DNA from: Phycisphaerae bacterium
GTDB lineage: Bacteria > Planctomycetota > Phycisphaerae > Sedimentisphaerales > Anaerobacaceae
DNA length: 48,023 bases
Assembly (NCBI GenBank): GCA_026386805.1
Contig: JAPLMX010000267.1
Span: 1-48,023, forward strand
Direction: 5' to 3'
The notes under the pieces are model-generated. The model was given only the letters and a program-made list of their open reading frames with translations, was not told the origin of the DNA and did not search any database. Of this stretch, positions 7,065 through 16,481 are shown one piece after another. The position numbers and the translations under genes are program-made. Each line of letters opens with the position of its first letter. The stretch's first letter is position 1.

Positions 7065-8741
7065 CTACAGTTTGCCGCTGCGAAGAATGGAGATGATGAG
7101 CCAGATGCCCAGAACGGCAGCGATGCCATAACCTGCCATGCCGATGGATTGCAGCCAGCCGCTCTGCGGGACCAACATGCTGGAGGCCACCACCAGACCT
7201 GCAATAATCAGCGAGAAGCTAATGCGATTGGAGCTGCGGTCCAGCGTCTTGATTAGGGTCTCCAGATGCTCGTGCTGGACATGGACCTGGATGTTGCCTT
7301 GGCGAAGCTTGCTGAGAATGATGTTCAAATCGTCGGGCAGTCTTCCGATCAGATCAGCCGCGTCCTGCGCCATTCGCCGCAGGTACCGCAGCGCCCGTTT
7401 CGGTTCGAGGTCCCGGAGGCTTGACTGCCGCGTAAAGCGCCGCAGGGCCTCCATGATGCTGAAGTCCGGGTCCAGCGACCGCGCGAACGACTCGACCGTG
7501 GCCAGGGTTTTGAGCATGAGGGTGAACTGAGCGGGCAGACGGACGTGGTTCGAACGGAACAAATCGAAGGTCTGCGTGACGATCATCCCGAAGGGGATGC
7601 CCTTGAGAGGCAGGCTGTAATAGGTGTCGATGATCTGGTCCGCACCGGCAATCAGCCGGGCCCGGTCGGTCCTCTCGTCCAGCATGTCGCGGCGTTCCAG
7701 GGCCCGGGCGATCCGCGGCGGATCATTGTCCACGATGGCCAGGATCATCTCGTTGAACAACTGACGGTCCTGCAAAGACAGGCGTGCCACCTGGCCGAAG
7801 TCAAGCGGAGCCAGGACGTTGCCCTCCAGCAGAAGGAAGTTGCCCGGATGCGGGTCCGTGTGGAAGAAGCCCCGGTCGAAGATCTGCCGCAAGACGAAAT
7901 CGGCGCCGCGCCGAGCCACGACCTTGCCGTCCAGTCCCTGCGCCAGGAGGGTGGGACAATCGCTCGGCCTGATCCCCTCGATGTATTCCATCGTCAGGAT
8001 CGCGTCCGTGCAGTATTTCTCGTAGACCCTCGGGACGTGAACCGTCGGGTCGTCGGCGAAATCCCGCTGGAACCTCAGCAGGTTCCGCCGTTCGTTCGCC
8101 AGGTCCGTCTCCTTGGAAATGGCCCCCGACAGCTCGTTGACGATCTGCTGCGGGTCCACCGTCCCATCCTGGAAGAGCGTCAACTTCAAGATGGGCGCCA
8201 CTTCCTCCAGGATCTCACATTCCGTCTCGATGACCTGCACGATCCGGGGCCGGCGGACCTTGACGGCGACGATATCCCCTTCCTGCGTAACCGCACGATG
8301 GACCTGCGCGATGCTCCCGGCCGCCAGCGGCGCCAAATCGAAGCTCTGGAAGATCGTGTCCAGGGGTCCCTTCAACTCCTGCTCGATCTCGGCCACGATG
8401 CGTTCGCGGACTTCCGGCTTGACCTGGTCCTGCAAATGCTCCAGCTCGTGCGCGTACTCGGGGGGAATCAGGTCCGGGCGCGTGCTCAGCAACTGTCCAA
8501 GCTTGATGAACGTCGGGCCGAGCTCTTCGAGCGCCAGCCGCAGCCGCTCCGGGCGCGTACGCCCCTCCGCGCTGCGACGCACGCGTGTGGGAACCACCCG
8601 CTCGCCGAATCGCAGCCGGAGCCTCGACTGCAACGCATCGGCCACCTCCTCGAAGCCGTACCTCATCAGCACGGCCACGATGTGCCGGTACCGCCGAAGC
8701 CTGTACAAGCGGCTCCTGAAACGGGGCTGCCAGATCGTCAT
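7065..8741 (-). CDS. UbiB/ABC1-family atypical protein kinase-like protein
   Basis: 558 residues. The KxGQ motif (FIKLGQLLSTRPDLIPPEY), the lysine-containing strand IVAVKVRRP, the catalytic-loop-like HTDPHPGNFLLLEG and DFGQVARL identify the UbiB/AarF/ADCK kinase-like fold. Two hydrophobic segments at the C-terminus (LIIAGLVVASSMLV and IAAVLGIWLIISIL) anchor it in the inner membrane. Family members have ATPase activity and support isoprenoid-quinone synthesis or lipid homeostasis. The start codon overlaps the stop of the phasin-like gene (ATGA, 8738-8741), so the pair is translationally coupled. No ubi or men genes are nearby, so a role in quinone synthesis is only inferred. Confidence 0.88.
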   Translation of the reverse strand: MTIWQPRFRSRLYRLRRYRHIVAVLMRYGFEEVADALQSRLRLRFGERVVPTRVRRSAEGRTRPERLRLALEELGPTFIKLGQLLSTRPDLIPPEYAHELEHLQDQVKPEVRERIVAEIEQELKGPLDTIFQSFDLAPLAAGSIAQVHRAVTQEGDIVAVKVRRPRIVQVIETECEILEEVAPILKLTLFQDGTVDPQQIVNELSGAISKETDLANERRNLLRFQRDFADDPTVHVPRVYEKYCTDAILTMEYIEGIRPSDCPTLLAQGLDGKVVARRGADFVLRQIFDRGFFHTDPHPGNFLLLEGNVLAPLDFGQVARLSLQDRQLFNEMILAIVDNDPPRIARALERRDMLDERTDRARLIAGADQIIDTYYSLPLKGIPFGMIVTQTFDLFRSNHVRLPAQFTLMLKTLATVESFARSLDPDFSIMEALRRFTRQSSLRDLEPKRALRYLRRMAQDAADLIGRLPDDLNIILSKLRQGNIQVHVQHEHLETLIKTLDRSSNRISFSLIIAGLVVASSMLVPQSGWLQSIGMAGYGIAAVLGIWLIISILRSGKL

Positions 8742-9040
8742 GCCTCGCCGGTGCTTTTCGCCAGCAATTGGTCGAGCTTCAGCTCGATCCGTTGGAGATC
8801 ATCCTTGGTCGCCAGATGCAGGTTGTTCACCGTCTGACGGACCTGGTCCGCCACCAGTCTCTGGAACTCCGCCCGCGTCCGTTCGGCGCTGTCCATGACT
8901 TCCTTCACGAAACCGGTGCGGGCATCCCGCTCGGCCTGTCCTTTGCTGACGTACTCGTCGAAGAGTTTCTCCGCCCGTTCCCGGGTCATGGTCAGGGCCC
9001 CAAGTCCGGCCAACATGAGCTTGTCCAGCGTTTCGAACAT
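8738..9040 (-). CDS. Phasin-like small coiled-coil protein
   Basis: 100 residues with a hydrophobic start (LDKLMLAGLGALTMTRERAEKL) and a long amphipathic helix ending in KDDLQRIELKLDQLLAKS, the pattern of PhaI/PhaF-type phasins and of small proteins often found just before UbiB-family genes. A perfect AGGAGGT lies seven bases before the ATG. No PHA synthase is present, so granule association is not supported. It more likely acts with the UbiB protein, whose gene overlaps its stop codon. Confidence 0.7.
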   Translation of the reverse strand: MFETLDKLMLAGLGALTMTRERAEKLFDEYVSKGQAERDARTGFVKEVMDSAERTRAEFQRLVADQVRQTVNNLHLATKDDLQRIELKLDQLLAKSTGEA

Positions 9041-9178
9041 AACCTTTACCTCCTAAATGGCTGCCGTCCATTATACGGTTTGGGGATCGCGCCGTTTGAA
9101 ATAAAGACGGTCCTGTGCCAATTTTGTTGATCCCCCGGCGGCAAAGCAGCGTATACACGAAACATGGGAGCTATAGGC

Positions 9179-9310
9179 ATGTTTGGAAAGAAGATACACC
9201 TGTTCACGATCTTCGGCTTCAAGGTGGGTATCGACCCTCGCGTGGGCATTGTCACCCTCAAGGACATGCTGAAGTTCCTGAACCTCAAGATCGACCTGGA
9301 GGGTGAGTAG
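9179..9310 (+). pseudogene. Probable internally deleted site-2 protease (M50) remnant
   Basis: A 43-residue frame with a GGGAG site eight bases before the ATG; an in-frame ATG at 9164 is an alternative. The first 20 residues (MFGKKIHLFTIFGFKVGIDP) resemble the N-terminus of CBS-containing M50 site-2 proteases, which normally continue into the first membrane helix. The last 23 (RVGIVTLKDMLKFLNLKIDL then EGE) resemble the very end of the CBS domain of the same proteins. The HExxH helix, the other membrane helices and most of the CBS pair are absent. The simplest reading is one in-frame internal deletion near base 9239, leaving intact ends. The family match is by recall. It could instead be a real small protein. 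Confidence 0.5.
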
Positions 9311-9948
9311 ACTTCTCATGCTCATGCGACAGTGATGTCCTTCTCCAGATACACGTCCGGCACGGCGTGGAGAAACTCCACCCCGCCTTTCATGGGCTTT
9401 GGGAAGGTTCTTCGCTCCGTGACCAGGCCGCCGGTACCACCGGCCCGCACCCAGGTCAAAGGCCCGCGCCACGGAGCCAAAGAGACGCTGGTCGCAGGAA
9501 TTGGGATTGATGAGCCGTCATTGTGGTTGGTCCTGACGAGGAACGGGATTCCGTGCGCATGCAACTATCCATCTTCCGCTCCTTGCCAATTATTACATAC
9601 CCTATTTTGCCGCTTTATCCATGTCACGCTCTTGCCCCTTCCCTTACTGAGACACCGGCGCGGCGGTTCCGGCCAAGACAGCCTTGCGCAGGGCTCGGCG
9701 GTCCATGTCGCGCCAGCCGCTTGGCAAGGCGGGCCCATGGCAGGCAGAGGAAACATTTTTCGAGAACTCACGGAAAATAATGACATATTACTTGACAGTG
9801 TTTGTGTTGTGGGTGATATTGCTATATTTATACACATCCCCTACCGGAACGTAGCAATCTGCGGCAGGATGCCTGAGATGCGTCGGAATCCGCAAAGTGA
9901 AGCTGGTGTACGAAGGCCTCGTTCAACGCGGTCAGGGAGGAACCATCG
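9311..9948. other. Intergenic region with promoter; possible gene fragment
   Basis: 638 bases lie between the site-2 protease remnant and the GT4 gene. The first half is GC-rich. On the minus strand it holds an 80-codon frame (9322-9564) ending in FPKPMKGGVEFLHAVPDVYL that looks protein-like but that I could not place; it may be the 3' end of a broken gene. The second half becomes AT-rich from about 9760 and carries a promoter-like site (9792-9820). Confidence 0.4.
9792..9820 (+). promoter_or_regulatory. Sigma70-like promoter for the GT4-GH57 pair
   Basis: A consensus -35 TTGACA (9792-9797), a 17-base spacer and a -10 GATATT (9815-9820) sit in an AT-rich patch 129 bases before the GT4 start. 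The leader would be about 120 bases. Confidence 0.5.
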
Positions 9949-11193
9949 ATGAAGATCAAAACACTCATGCTCGGCTGGGAGTTCCCACCCTACATTAGCG
10001 GCGGGCTCGGCACCGCGTGCTACGGGCTGACGAAGGCCATGAGCCACTTGGGAATGGAGGTAACATTTCTCCTGCCTCGGATGGGTCCGGTCCGTCTGGG
10101 CGGCAAACCGGAGGTGATTCCGGAATCCGGACTCCCTCATGTCCGATTGCACGCGGTCTCGTCCAGCCTTGTCGCTTATGGCCGGTACGGCAATCCTCGA
10201 TCGGCGCAACACGCGGTAGCCAAAGCCGCGCAGCCGGAAGAACCACCCGAGGGCCCCTCTCCCTACGGCCCCAATATCTGTGAAGAGATCCATCGCTACG
10301 CGACGCGCGTCATGAAGATCGCCGAGTCGGAGGAGTTCGATGTGATCCACGCCCACGACTGGATGACGTTTCCGGCTGGAATCGCCCTGGCGGCCCACAG
10401 CGGCAAACCCCTGGTCGTGCAGGTTCACTCGACCGAATTCGACCGCAGCGGGGAACACGTCAACCAATCCGTGTACGATATCGAGCGGCAGGGAATGCAC
10501 GCGGCCACCAGGATCATTGCCGTGAGCAACTACACGCGGAACATCGTCGTGAATCGCTACTCCGTACCGCCGGAGAAAGTGGAGGTCGTGTATAACGGCA
10601 TCGATTTCTCCGATTCCGCCGACGCCGCACCTGTTCAGGCAACGTCCTCCAAGAACGATAAAGTCGTGCTGTTCCTCGGCCGCATCACCATGCAGAAGGG
10701 ACCCGAGTATTTCCTGTACGCCGCCAAGCGGGTCCTCGAGAAAGAGAAGAACGTCAAGTTCGTCATGGCCGGCGACGGCGACCGTCTGTACGGGACCATC
10801 GATCTGGCCGCCTGGCTCGGGATCGGTCACAAAGTCTTTTTCACCCGCTTCCTGCGGGGCCAGGACGTGGCTCGAGCCTATCGGATGGCCGACCTGTACG
10901 TGATGCCGTCCGTGTCCGAGCCGTTTGGGATCGCGCCTCTGGAGGCCCTCCAGTACAACGTACCGGTGCTCATCAGCAAATCGAGCGGCATTGCGGAGAC
11001 GTTGCAGAATGCCCTGAAGGTGGATTTCTGGGATATCGATGAGATGGCCAACAAAATCGTGGCCGTCCTTCGCCACCCCCCGCTCCAGGAGACGCTTCGC
11101 ACGAACGGCCGCAAGGAAGCTCTGCGATTCCGCTGGGAGGATTCGGCGGCGAAAGTCAACGAAGTCTATCGCAGGGTTTTGAACGTCGCTTGA
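9949..11193 (+). CDS. GT4 glycosyltransferase, glycogen-synthase-like
   Basis: 414 residues. The N-terminal Rossmann half opens with LMLGWEFPPYISGGLGTACY, the acceptor-side Gly loop of GT4/GT5 synthases, and has VIHAHDWMTFPAGI and NYTRNIVVNRYSV. The C-terminal half has VVLFLGRITMQKGPEYF and the E-x7-E motif in MPSVSEPFGIAPLEALQYNVP, which binds the nucleotide-sugar. It is a retaining transferase, probably making alpha-1,4-glucan from ADP- or UDP-glucose in the cytoplasm. The GH57 gene follows after 28 bases. That pairing is common in alpha-glucan or glycogen loci and supports the role. The exact donor cannot be read from the sequence. Confidence 0.85.
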   Translation: MKIKTLMLGWEFPPYISGGLGTACYGLTKAMSHLGMEVTFLLPRMGPVRLGGKPEVIPESGLPHVRLHAVSSSLVAYGRYGNPRSAQHAVAKAAQPEEPPEGPSPYGPNICEEIHRYATRVMKIAESEEFDVIHAHDWMTFPAGIALAAHSGKPLVVQVHSTEFDRSGEHVNQSVYDIERQGMHAATRIIAVSNYTRNIVVNRYSVPPEKVEVVYNGIDFSDSADAAPVQATSSKNDKVVLFLGRITMQKGPEYFLYAAKRVLEKEKNVKFVMAGDGDRLYGTIDLAAWLGIGHKVFFTRFLRGQDVARAYRMADLYVMPSVSEPFGIAPLEALQYNVPVLISKSSGIAETLQNALKVDFWDIDEMANKIVAVLRHPPLQETLRTNGRKEALRFRWEDSAAKVNEVYRRVLNVA

Positions 11194-11221
11194 GCAACGT
11201 GATTCGGGGAGATTCGGTCCA

Positions 11222-12445
11222 ATGGCTTCCGTCTGTTTCTATTTCCAGGTTCACCAGCCCTATCGGCTTCGGCACTATACCATCTTCGACAGCGACACCA
11301 ACTACTTCGACGAGCACAAGAACGCCCAAGTCTGCCGCAAAGTCGCGGGCAAATGCTATCTGCCCACCAACCAACTGATGCTGGATCTGATTCGCCGGCA
11401 TGAGGGCCGGTTCAAGGTCGCCTATAGCATCACGGGGGCGGTTCTCGATCAGTTCAAAGAGTACGCCCCGGAAGTGCTGGCCAGCTTTCAGGAGCTGGCG
11501 GAGACCGGCTGCGTCGAGTTTCTCGGCGAGACCTACTATCACAGCCTTAGCTTCCTGTTCTCGCCCAGGGAGTTTGCCGCCCAGATCGACGCCCACCGGA
11601 AGGCCGTGCAAGAGCTCTTCGGCCAGACGCCCCGCATCTTCCGGAATACCGAGCTGGTCTACAACAACGCCCTGGCCGAGACCATCGAGCAAATCGGCGG
11701 CTTCGATGCCGTTTTGGCCGAGGGCGCCGACCACATCCTGGGATGGCGAAGTCCGAACTTCGTCTATCGGCCTCCGAACACGCAGCATCTCAAGCTGCTG
11801 CTCAAGAACTACCGGCTCAGCGACGACATCGCTTTTCGGTTCTCCAACCGGGGCTGGCGGGAGTGGCCGCTGCGGGCCGAGAAATTCAGCCAGTGGGTCA
11901 ACGCCGTCAACGGCAATGGATACACCGTCAACCTCTTTGTAGACTACGAGACCTTCGGCGAGCACCAGTGGGAAGACACGGGCATCTTCGAGTTCCTGCG
12001 CCAGTTGCCCACCGAGATTCTGCAGAACCCCGACAATGATTTCAAGACGCCGAGCGAGGTCGCCGACGCCTACGAGGCCGCCGACGTGGTCGATGTCCCG
12101 CACCTCGTCAGTTGGGCCGACACCGAGCGGGACCTCTCGGCCTGGCTCGGGAACCCCATGCAGAACAATGCGATCCACGAGTTGTACAATCTCGAACACA
12201 TGGTGAAGGCCTCGGGCGATCCGGACCTCCTCGACTCCTGGCGCAAGCTGCAAACCTCCGATCATTTTTACTACATGTGCACCAAGTGGTTTGCCGACGG
12301 CGACGTGCACAAGTACTTCAACCCCTACGACTCGCCCTACGATTCGTACATCAACTTCATGAACGTCCTGGACAACCTAAGATCGCGTTGCGCCACGGGA
12401 GCCCCCTCGCGTCAGGATTCCCTCCTGGTGGCAACACCGGCGTGA
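11222..12445 (+). CDS. GH57 alpha-amylase/glucanotransferase-like glycoside hydrolase
   Basis: 407 residues. GH57 motif 1 is CFYFQVHQPYRL. Motif 3, FRNTELVY, carries the catalytic nucleophile (Glu about 144). Motif 4, LFVDYETFGEHQW, carries the general acid (Asp about 241). Motif 5 lies around VPHLVSWADTERD. The length matches the short GH57 amylases found beside GT4 glycogen synthases. It probably trims or rearranges alpha-1,4-glucan in the cytoplasm, since no signal peptide is seen. The last 30 or so residues (CATGAPSRQDSLLVATPA) are low in family character and may be a variable tail. Confidence 0.88.
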   Translation: MASVCFYFQVHQPYRLRHYTIFDSDTNYFDEHKNAQVCRKVAGKCYLPTNQLMLDLIRRHEGRFKVAYSITGAVLDQFKEYAPEVLASFQELAETGCVEFLGETYYHSLSFLFSPREFAAQIDAHRKAVQELFGQTPRIFRNTELVYNNALAETIEQIGGFDAVLAEGADHILGWRSPNFVYRPPNTQHLKLLLKNYRLSDDIAFRFSNRGWREWPLRAEKFSQWVNAVNGNGYTVNLFVDYETFGEHQWEDTGIFEFLRQLPTEILQNPDNDFKTPSEVADAYEAADVVDVPHLVSWADTERDLSAWLGNPMQNNAIHELYNLEHMVKASGDPDLLDSWRKLQTSDHFYYMCTKWFADGDVHKYFNPYDSPYDSYINFMNVLDNLRSRCATGAPSRQDSLLVATPA

Positions 12446-12485
12446 CGACGGATCGTGAGCGACTGCCACCCGCTGAAGGCTCAGA

Positions 12486-14102
12486 TCATTCGTGGCGGGC
12501 CGAAGCGAATTGGATGGTCCAGTGGATGTCCCGGCTTGTGGCGGAGTCGATCCGGACTCTCACTCTCCAGTCCTCCTGCTTGGTGAGACGGATCTTGACG
12601 CCGGCTGCCGCATCTTCGGCTGACACGGTTACTCCCGTGGCCTGCCAAGCACCGGCGGTGCCGATCGCTGCGATCCGGATTTCGTAAGGATCGTTCGCGA
12701 CGACACGGCTTGCGCCGCTCAGTTGTTGCGTCGTTTCGTCCCACGTTTCCTCAAGAATGTCCACCATTCCTTGCGTGATGTGACGGGAGGTGCCAATCAC
12801 TCGTGGTTGCCCGGAGACCGGCCGGACGGCCAGGATACGGCAGCTCGCCGGCGGCAGCTCGCTTTCGAGCAAGCCCTCGAAAGGAGCCACGAACTCGTCG
12901 GCCCAGTAGTCGAACCCGACGTAGCGCCCGGTCTTGGGAAGGCCAATTCTCTCCAAGGGGCACGAAATGTGCACGCGGTCCTTTTCCTCCCAGTTGAACA
13001 GGCCAATGACGTCCCGTCTGGGCGTCCGGCGATCATCCGTAAGGAGCCAAACCCTCGGGATTCTCTCGTTGAGCAGGTCCACCGGGCGGGCCTTGAGGCC
13101 GTGGGCAGGCATCGACCGCTGCAGTAGATGCAATCGGTCGGGCGACAGCTTGGTGAAGTCCTTACGCGGGCCATTGAGTTTCTCGCCTGCCTGCCAGCCG
13201 TCGTCGATCTGGACGACCGAGAAGCCGAACGGCACAAGGTGCTCGCGTGCAAATTCGGCATTCTTTAAGAGGTCTCGCTCGTTCGATGCCCCCGCATGAT
13301 ACCACGTGCAGTAGACCGTCGGCTGCGGCAGCAGCTTGATGCGATAGTGCCGTGCAATCGCATCGGCATAGGCTTCCAGGCCCAGGCGGGCATCGTCGAA
13401 GTACCCGATCAGCAACATCTCCGGCTGGACTTTCTGTCCAGGCTTCACCAGCAGTTGTCCGTAGTCCAGTTGGGCGTCGATGACCGCCTTGCCGTCTTTG
13501 ACGTCGGAGAACAGCAGGCCGCTACCCCGCTCGTGGGTGAGCCAGCCTGCCACGACGCCCCTGCGGCTCTCCGGATCGGCCACCGCCAGAAACGAGTAGC
13601 TTCCAGGGTTCGACTCGCGTGCGACGCCAGTCAGACCGGCTGTTCCCAGGGCGAGAAGTCCGCTCGCCTCCTTGGAGAGTCCCAGCGTCATGCTCACGGG
13701 GCGGATACTACCGGCAGTCTCGTTCGCATCTGAGCCATTGGCAACGGTGCTTTCAAACACGATGAAGGGCAGGCCGGAAAACAGTGTGAATCGGTCATAT
13801 CCGCCGGCCCCCTGCTCGATCCGAATCGCCTCTCCCTGCCCCCACACCGGATCGGTGACGCGCTGCCGAGACGCCGCGGCACCGGGCCGCTGGAGAGTCC
13901 CGCGCTCGATGAATCGTGCACCCGAGCCCCTTGAAGTCGCGAGAAATGACAGATCCTGCGAATTGAATTCCACAGCCAGCGACTGATTCTCGATTCGCAC
14001 GACACCCGAGGACTCAGCTCCCACCGCACGAGCACAGGTATATGCCGTGAGAGCCACCGCCGCACACACGGTCAGACAACTCGCTTTTGATTGCACCGTC
14101 AT
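12486..14102 (-). pseudogene. Alpha-galactosidase-like (GH36/GH27-type) gene lacking much of its barrel
   Basis: 538 residues with a signal peptide (first 28 residues) and an N-terminal beta-sandwich. The barrel starts normally: TVYCTWYHAGASNERDLL, then FGFSVVQIDDGWQ. Right after NGPRKDF (about residue 316) the protein jumps to SPDRLHLLQRSMPAHGLKARPVDLL. In relatives that segment lies far downstream, after the strands bearing the catalytic Asp nucleophile (a KxD-type motif) and the acid/base. The C-terminal sandwich (DVIGLFNWEEKDRVHI) is intact. I estimate that some 170-200 residues are missing, with the frame preserved, at about base 13150. Unless the assembly is wrong, the product should be catalytically dead. 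Family and deletion are from memory of the family layout. Confidence 0.65.
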
Positions 14103-14156
14103 ACCTCCGGATCGTGGACATGGTCCCGCCCGATCGACTAAGGAAATGCTGTTGTT

Positions 14157-15212
14157 TCAAGAGATACGATAGACAGTCGGCCGCCCGCGATTGGGGCCAT
14201 CACACAGGATCAGCACCGTCACACTGTCGTTGGTCTCCTCCAGGACGGCCATAGCCTCCGGCTTGCCGTTGATTTTCGGCAAGGCCCCAATCTTGTGCAC
14301 CTCTGTGCCTTTCCCCTCCCAACGGAACAGGAAGAAACCAAGGTCCTTCTCGTAGTCTTCGGACTCGCCATATTTCTTCGAAGGCTCGGAGCCGGCGTTG
14401 CCGGCGATCATCAGGAAACACGATTTGGCGGCCACGATCTCGCGGATGCCAAGCCCCTCTCCGAGCTGTAGCTTGTGGAGCGTGTACGGGGGTCGCGACC
14501 CGCCGCCGAATACATCGTCTGCACGGATCTCCATGACGAAGGCGAAGCCGCCGAGATTGGGATTGCGAAATCCGACAAAGAGTTGCCCGTTGCGAACCGC
14601 CAGACCCTCGATGTTGATCCCCTTCTGCTGAAGAGGCTGTCCGAAATGCTCGCCCAGCACGGGGTCCGCGCGGATCACGCCCGCCAGGCTCGCCGTCTGG
14701 AGTCCGGTGGGCAAACGTGCGCTGCCGGCCTTGAAGCCGCCCGGAATCCCCGTGGCGGGGTCCACCTTCAGACGGAAGATGCTATACCGGTTGTCCTGAC
14801 GCTCGCCTTTCTTCTTGGAGGTGCCATGCGACCCGACGATGTAGTAGCAGTCGCCCTCGGCAGCGATCGCTTCGGTGTCGATCTCCGAACCGAAACGAAC
14901 GAGCGAGATCGTCTCGAGCACACGCAAGGTCTTGTCCTGCCGCGAGACCTCGACCGCCTGAACGTCACGAACCTCATCGGCCCCGATCAGACCGAATCGA
15001 TCCGAAAGGAAAGCTATGCCGCTGAGGTTCTTGGCGTCCAGGACGTCGCCCAGCAGCGAGTATCGGCCGACCTCCTCGACGTGCGTCCACGATTCTGCGC
15101 CGCGGCCGGCTGTCCCGGGCTGGCCGCCGCAAGCCGCCACGGCACAGAGGCTTGCGACGACGCCACACTGAACCGCTCGAAGGACGACGGCCCGATTCAA
15201 GACTGCCAACAT
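14157..15212 (-). CDS. DUF3616-domain lipoprotein
   Basis: 351 residues. A lipoprotein signal ends in VAAC (Cys about residue 28), so the mature protein should be lipid-anchored in a membrane. The body is beta-propeller-like: NLSGIAFLSDRFGLIGADE, DTEAIAAEGDCYYIVGSHG, INIEGLAVRNGQLFVGFRNP and KPEAMAVLEE are repeated blades with the EG/EA-A signature of DUF3616. The function of the family is not established. An AAGGGG site precedes the ATG. It lies 54 bases upstream of the alpha-galactosidase-like gene on the same strand and may share its transcript. Confidence 0.8.
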   Translation of the reverse strand: MLAVLNRAVVLRAVQCGVVASLCAVAACGGQPGTAGRGAESWTHVEEVGRYSLLGDVLDAKNLSGIAFLSDRFGLIGADEVRDVQAVEVSRQDKTLRVLETISLVRFGSEIDTEAIAAEGDCYYIVGSHGTSKKKGERQDNRYSIFRLKVDPATGIPGGFKAGSARLPTGLQTASLAGVIRADPVLGEHFGQPLQQKGINIEGLAVRNGQLFVGFRNPNLGGFAFVMEIRADDVFGGGSRPPYTLHKLQLGEGLGIREIVAAKSCFLMIAGNAGSEPSKKYGESEDYEKDLGFFLFRWEGKGTEVHKIGALPKINGKPEAMAVLEETNDSVTVLILCDGPNRGRPTVYRIS

Positions 15213-15350
15213 GTCTACCCCTTTCGCCCTCCCATATAGTGCACGCGCCGCGACAAGTCAAGCGCGCAAACGCAGGATTTGAAAAGGCTTGCAGCGGCCC
15301 TCGCTCACCGGTACACTGACCGAGGAAACCGGTTCGGCGCGCCGCGCATG

Positions 15351-15422
15351 GGGCTCGTAGCTCAACGGCAGAGCAGGGGACTCATAATCCCTTGGTTGTA
15401 GGTTCAAATCCTACCGGGCCCA
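15351..15422 (+). tRNA. tRNA with CAU anticodon (Met elongator or Ile2)
   Basis: A 72-base cloverleaf. The acceptor arms GGGCTCG and CGGGCCC pair, with a U-G and no encoded CCA. The D arm is GCTCAACGGCAGAGC. The anticodon stem is GGGGA/TCCCT with loop CTCATAA (anticodon CAT). The T arm is GTAGGTTCAAATCCTAC, and A is the discriminator. The first pair is G-C, so this is not an initiator tRNA. The AGGGGACTCATAATCCCTT arm is reminiscent of tRNA-Ile2, whose C34 is modified to lysidine by TilS. Sequence alone does not settle Met against Ile. Confidence 0.95.
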
Positions 15423-15442
15423 TTGGCCGCACCGTGGCCATC

Positions 15443-16336
15443 CTAAGCCGATTCGTCGTCCGACTCGGCGGCCGGGTTCACCAGGGGTAGCTCTATGGTA
15501 AACGAAGTCCCTTTGCCGACCTCGCTGTGAACCGCGATGGTGCCGCCGTGGGCCTCGACGATCTTCTTGGCCGTGGCCAGCCCCAGGCCGGTGCCGCCGG
15601 AACGCGAGGAACGGTACGGCTGGAAGATGGAGGGGAGTCTCTCGGGGGGGATTCCTTTTCCCGTGTCACTGATCTGAATGACCGCCCGTCCCGCCCGCCG
15701 GACCGTTCGGATCATCAGCTCGCCGCCTTTGTCCGGGCTTCCCGAATGCGACGGTTCGCGTTGGGGGCCCTCCATCGCCTGCTGCGAGTTGATGAAGAGA
15801 TTCAGCAACACCTGCTTCAACGCCCCAGGGTCCGCCCGGCACGTCAGAGGCTCGTTGCACAAACCCTGCCGGACCGTCAGGGCGTGACTGTACGCCTGGG
15901 GCGAATAGAAGTCCACCATGTCACCCACCAGCTCATTGAGGTCCACCGTCGCCAGTTGCAGATCGGGACGACGAACGTACTTGAGAAAACCGTCTAAGAT
16001 GTGTTCGAGCCGCTCCGTTTCTTTCTGCACGATGGCGATCTTGCGCGAGGCGCCGGCCAAGTTATGGCGGCACTGGTCCCACAGGACCCGGCTCGGCTCC
16101 GTGAGGTCCACGTCATCCAATGCTTCCTTGGCAAGCTGGAGGTTGATCTTGACCGTCGAGAGGGGATTCTTGATCTCATGGGCGAGCTCGCCGGTCAACC
16201 TGGTCAGCTCTTCATCGGGGGCGGCCACCGGCGGATGGTTCCGCGTTCTCCGGAGCTTCGTCCTGAACAGCACCGCGGCCACCCCGGCCCCGGTCACCAG
16301 CATCGCTACCAGTATTCCGCCCCAGAACTCGCGCAC
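15443..16336 (-). CDS. Membrane-anchored sensor histidine kinase
   Basis: 297 residues from a GTG start with GGAG upstream. One N-terminal helix (GGILVAMLVTGAGVAAVLF) anchors it, with no periplasmic sensor domain. The HisKA H-box is ELAHEIKNPLSTVKINLQL (His about 53). The N-box is LKQVLLNLFINSQQAM, the G1 box DTGKGIP and the G2 box GGTGLGLATAKKIVEAHGG. It resembles NtrB/AtoS-type kinases that act on NtrC-family regulators, but no response regulator gene is adjacent, so the partner is unknown. The signal is probably sensed via the membrane or protein partners. Confidence 0.9.
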   Translation of the reverse strand: MREFWGGILVAMLVTGAGVAAVLFRTKLRRTRNHPPVAAPDEELTRLTGELAHEIKNPLSTVKINLQLAKEALDDVDLTEPSRVLWDQCRHNLAGASRKIAIVQKETERLEHILDGFLKYVRRPDLQLATVDLNELVGDMVDFYSPQAYSHALTVRQGLCNEPLTCRADPGALKQVLLNLFINSQQAMEGPQREPSHSGSPDKGGELMIRTVRRAGRAVIQISDTGKGIPPERLPSIFQPYRSSRSGGTGLGLATAKKIVEAHGGTIAVHSEVGKGTSFTIELPLVNPAAESDDESA

Positions 16337-16379
16337 GCGTCATTTACTCCGTTGGCGCCCTGGCCCGCCCCAAAGATAG

Positions 16380-16437
16380 AGCCGAAACTCAAGAGCCCTA
16401 CCCCACCATCGCGGGGCAGCACTCTTGAGTTTCGGCT
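16380..16437 (-). terminator. Long hairpin downstream of pnp
   Basis: A perfect 16-base stem (AGCCGAAACTCAAGAG, 16380-16395, against 16422-16437) encloses a second CCCC/GGGG stem. It lies 45 bases past the pnp stop and 43 bases before the histidine kinase start on the same strand. There is no strong U tract, so it may act as an RNA 3'-end stabiliser or be a repeat. I give it terminator function with modest confidence. Confidence 0.5.
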
Positions 16438-16481
16438 TGGTTGTCTGAAAATCGATTGACGCCCGGTAAGAGGCCCACCGC

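Noticed and set aside
9322..9564. An 80-codon minus-strand frame ending in a protein-like FPKPMKGGVEFLHAVPDVYL
   Set aside because: Plausible as a broken-gene end, but I could not assign a family, and there is no ribosome site.
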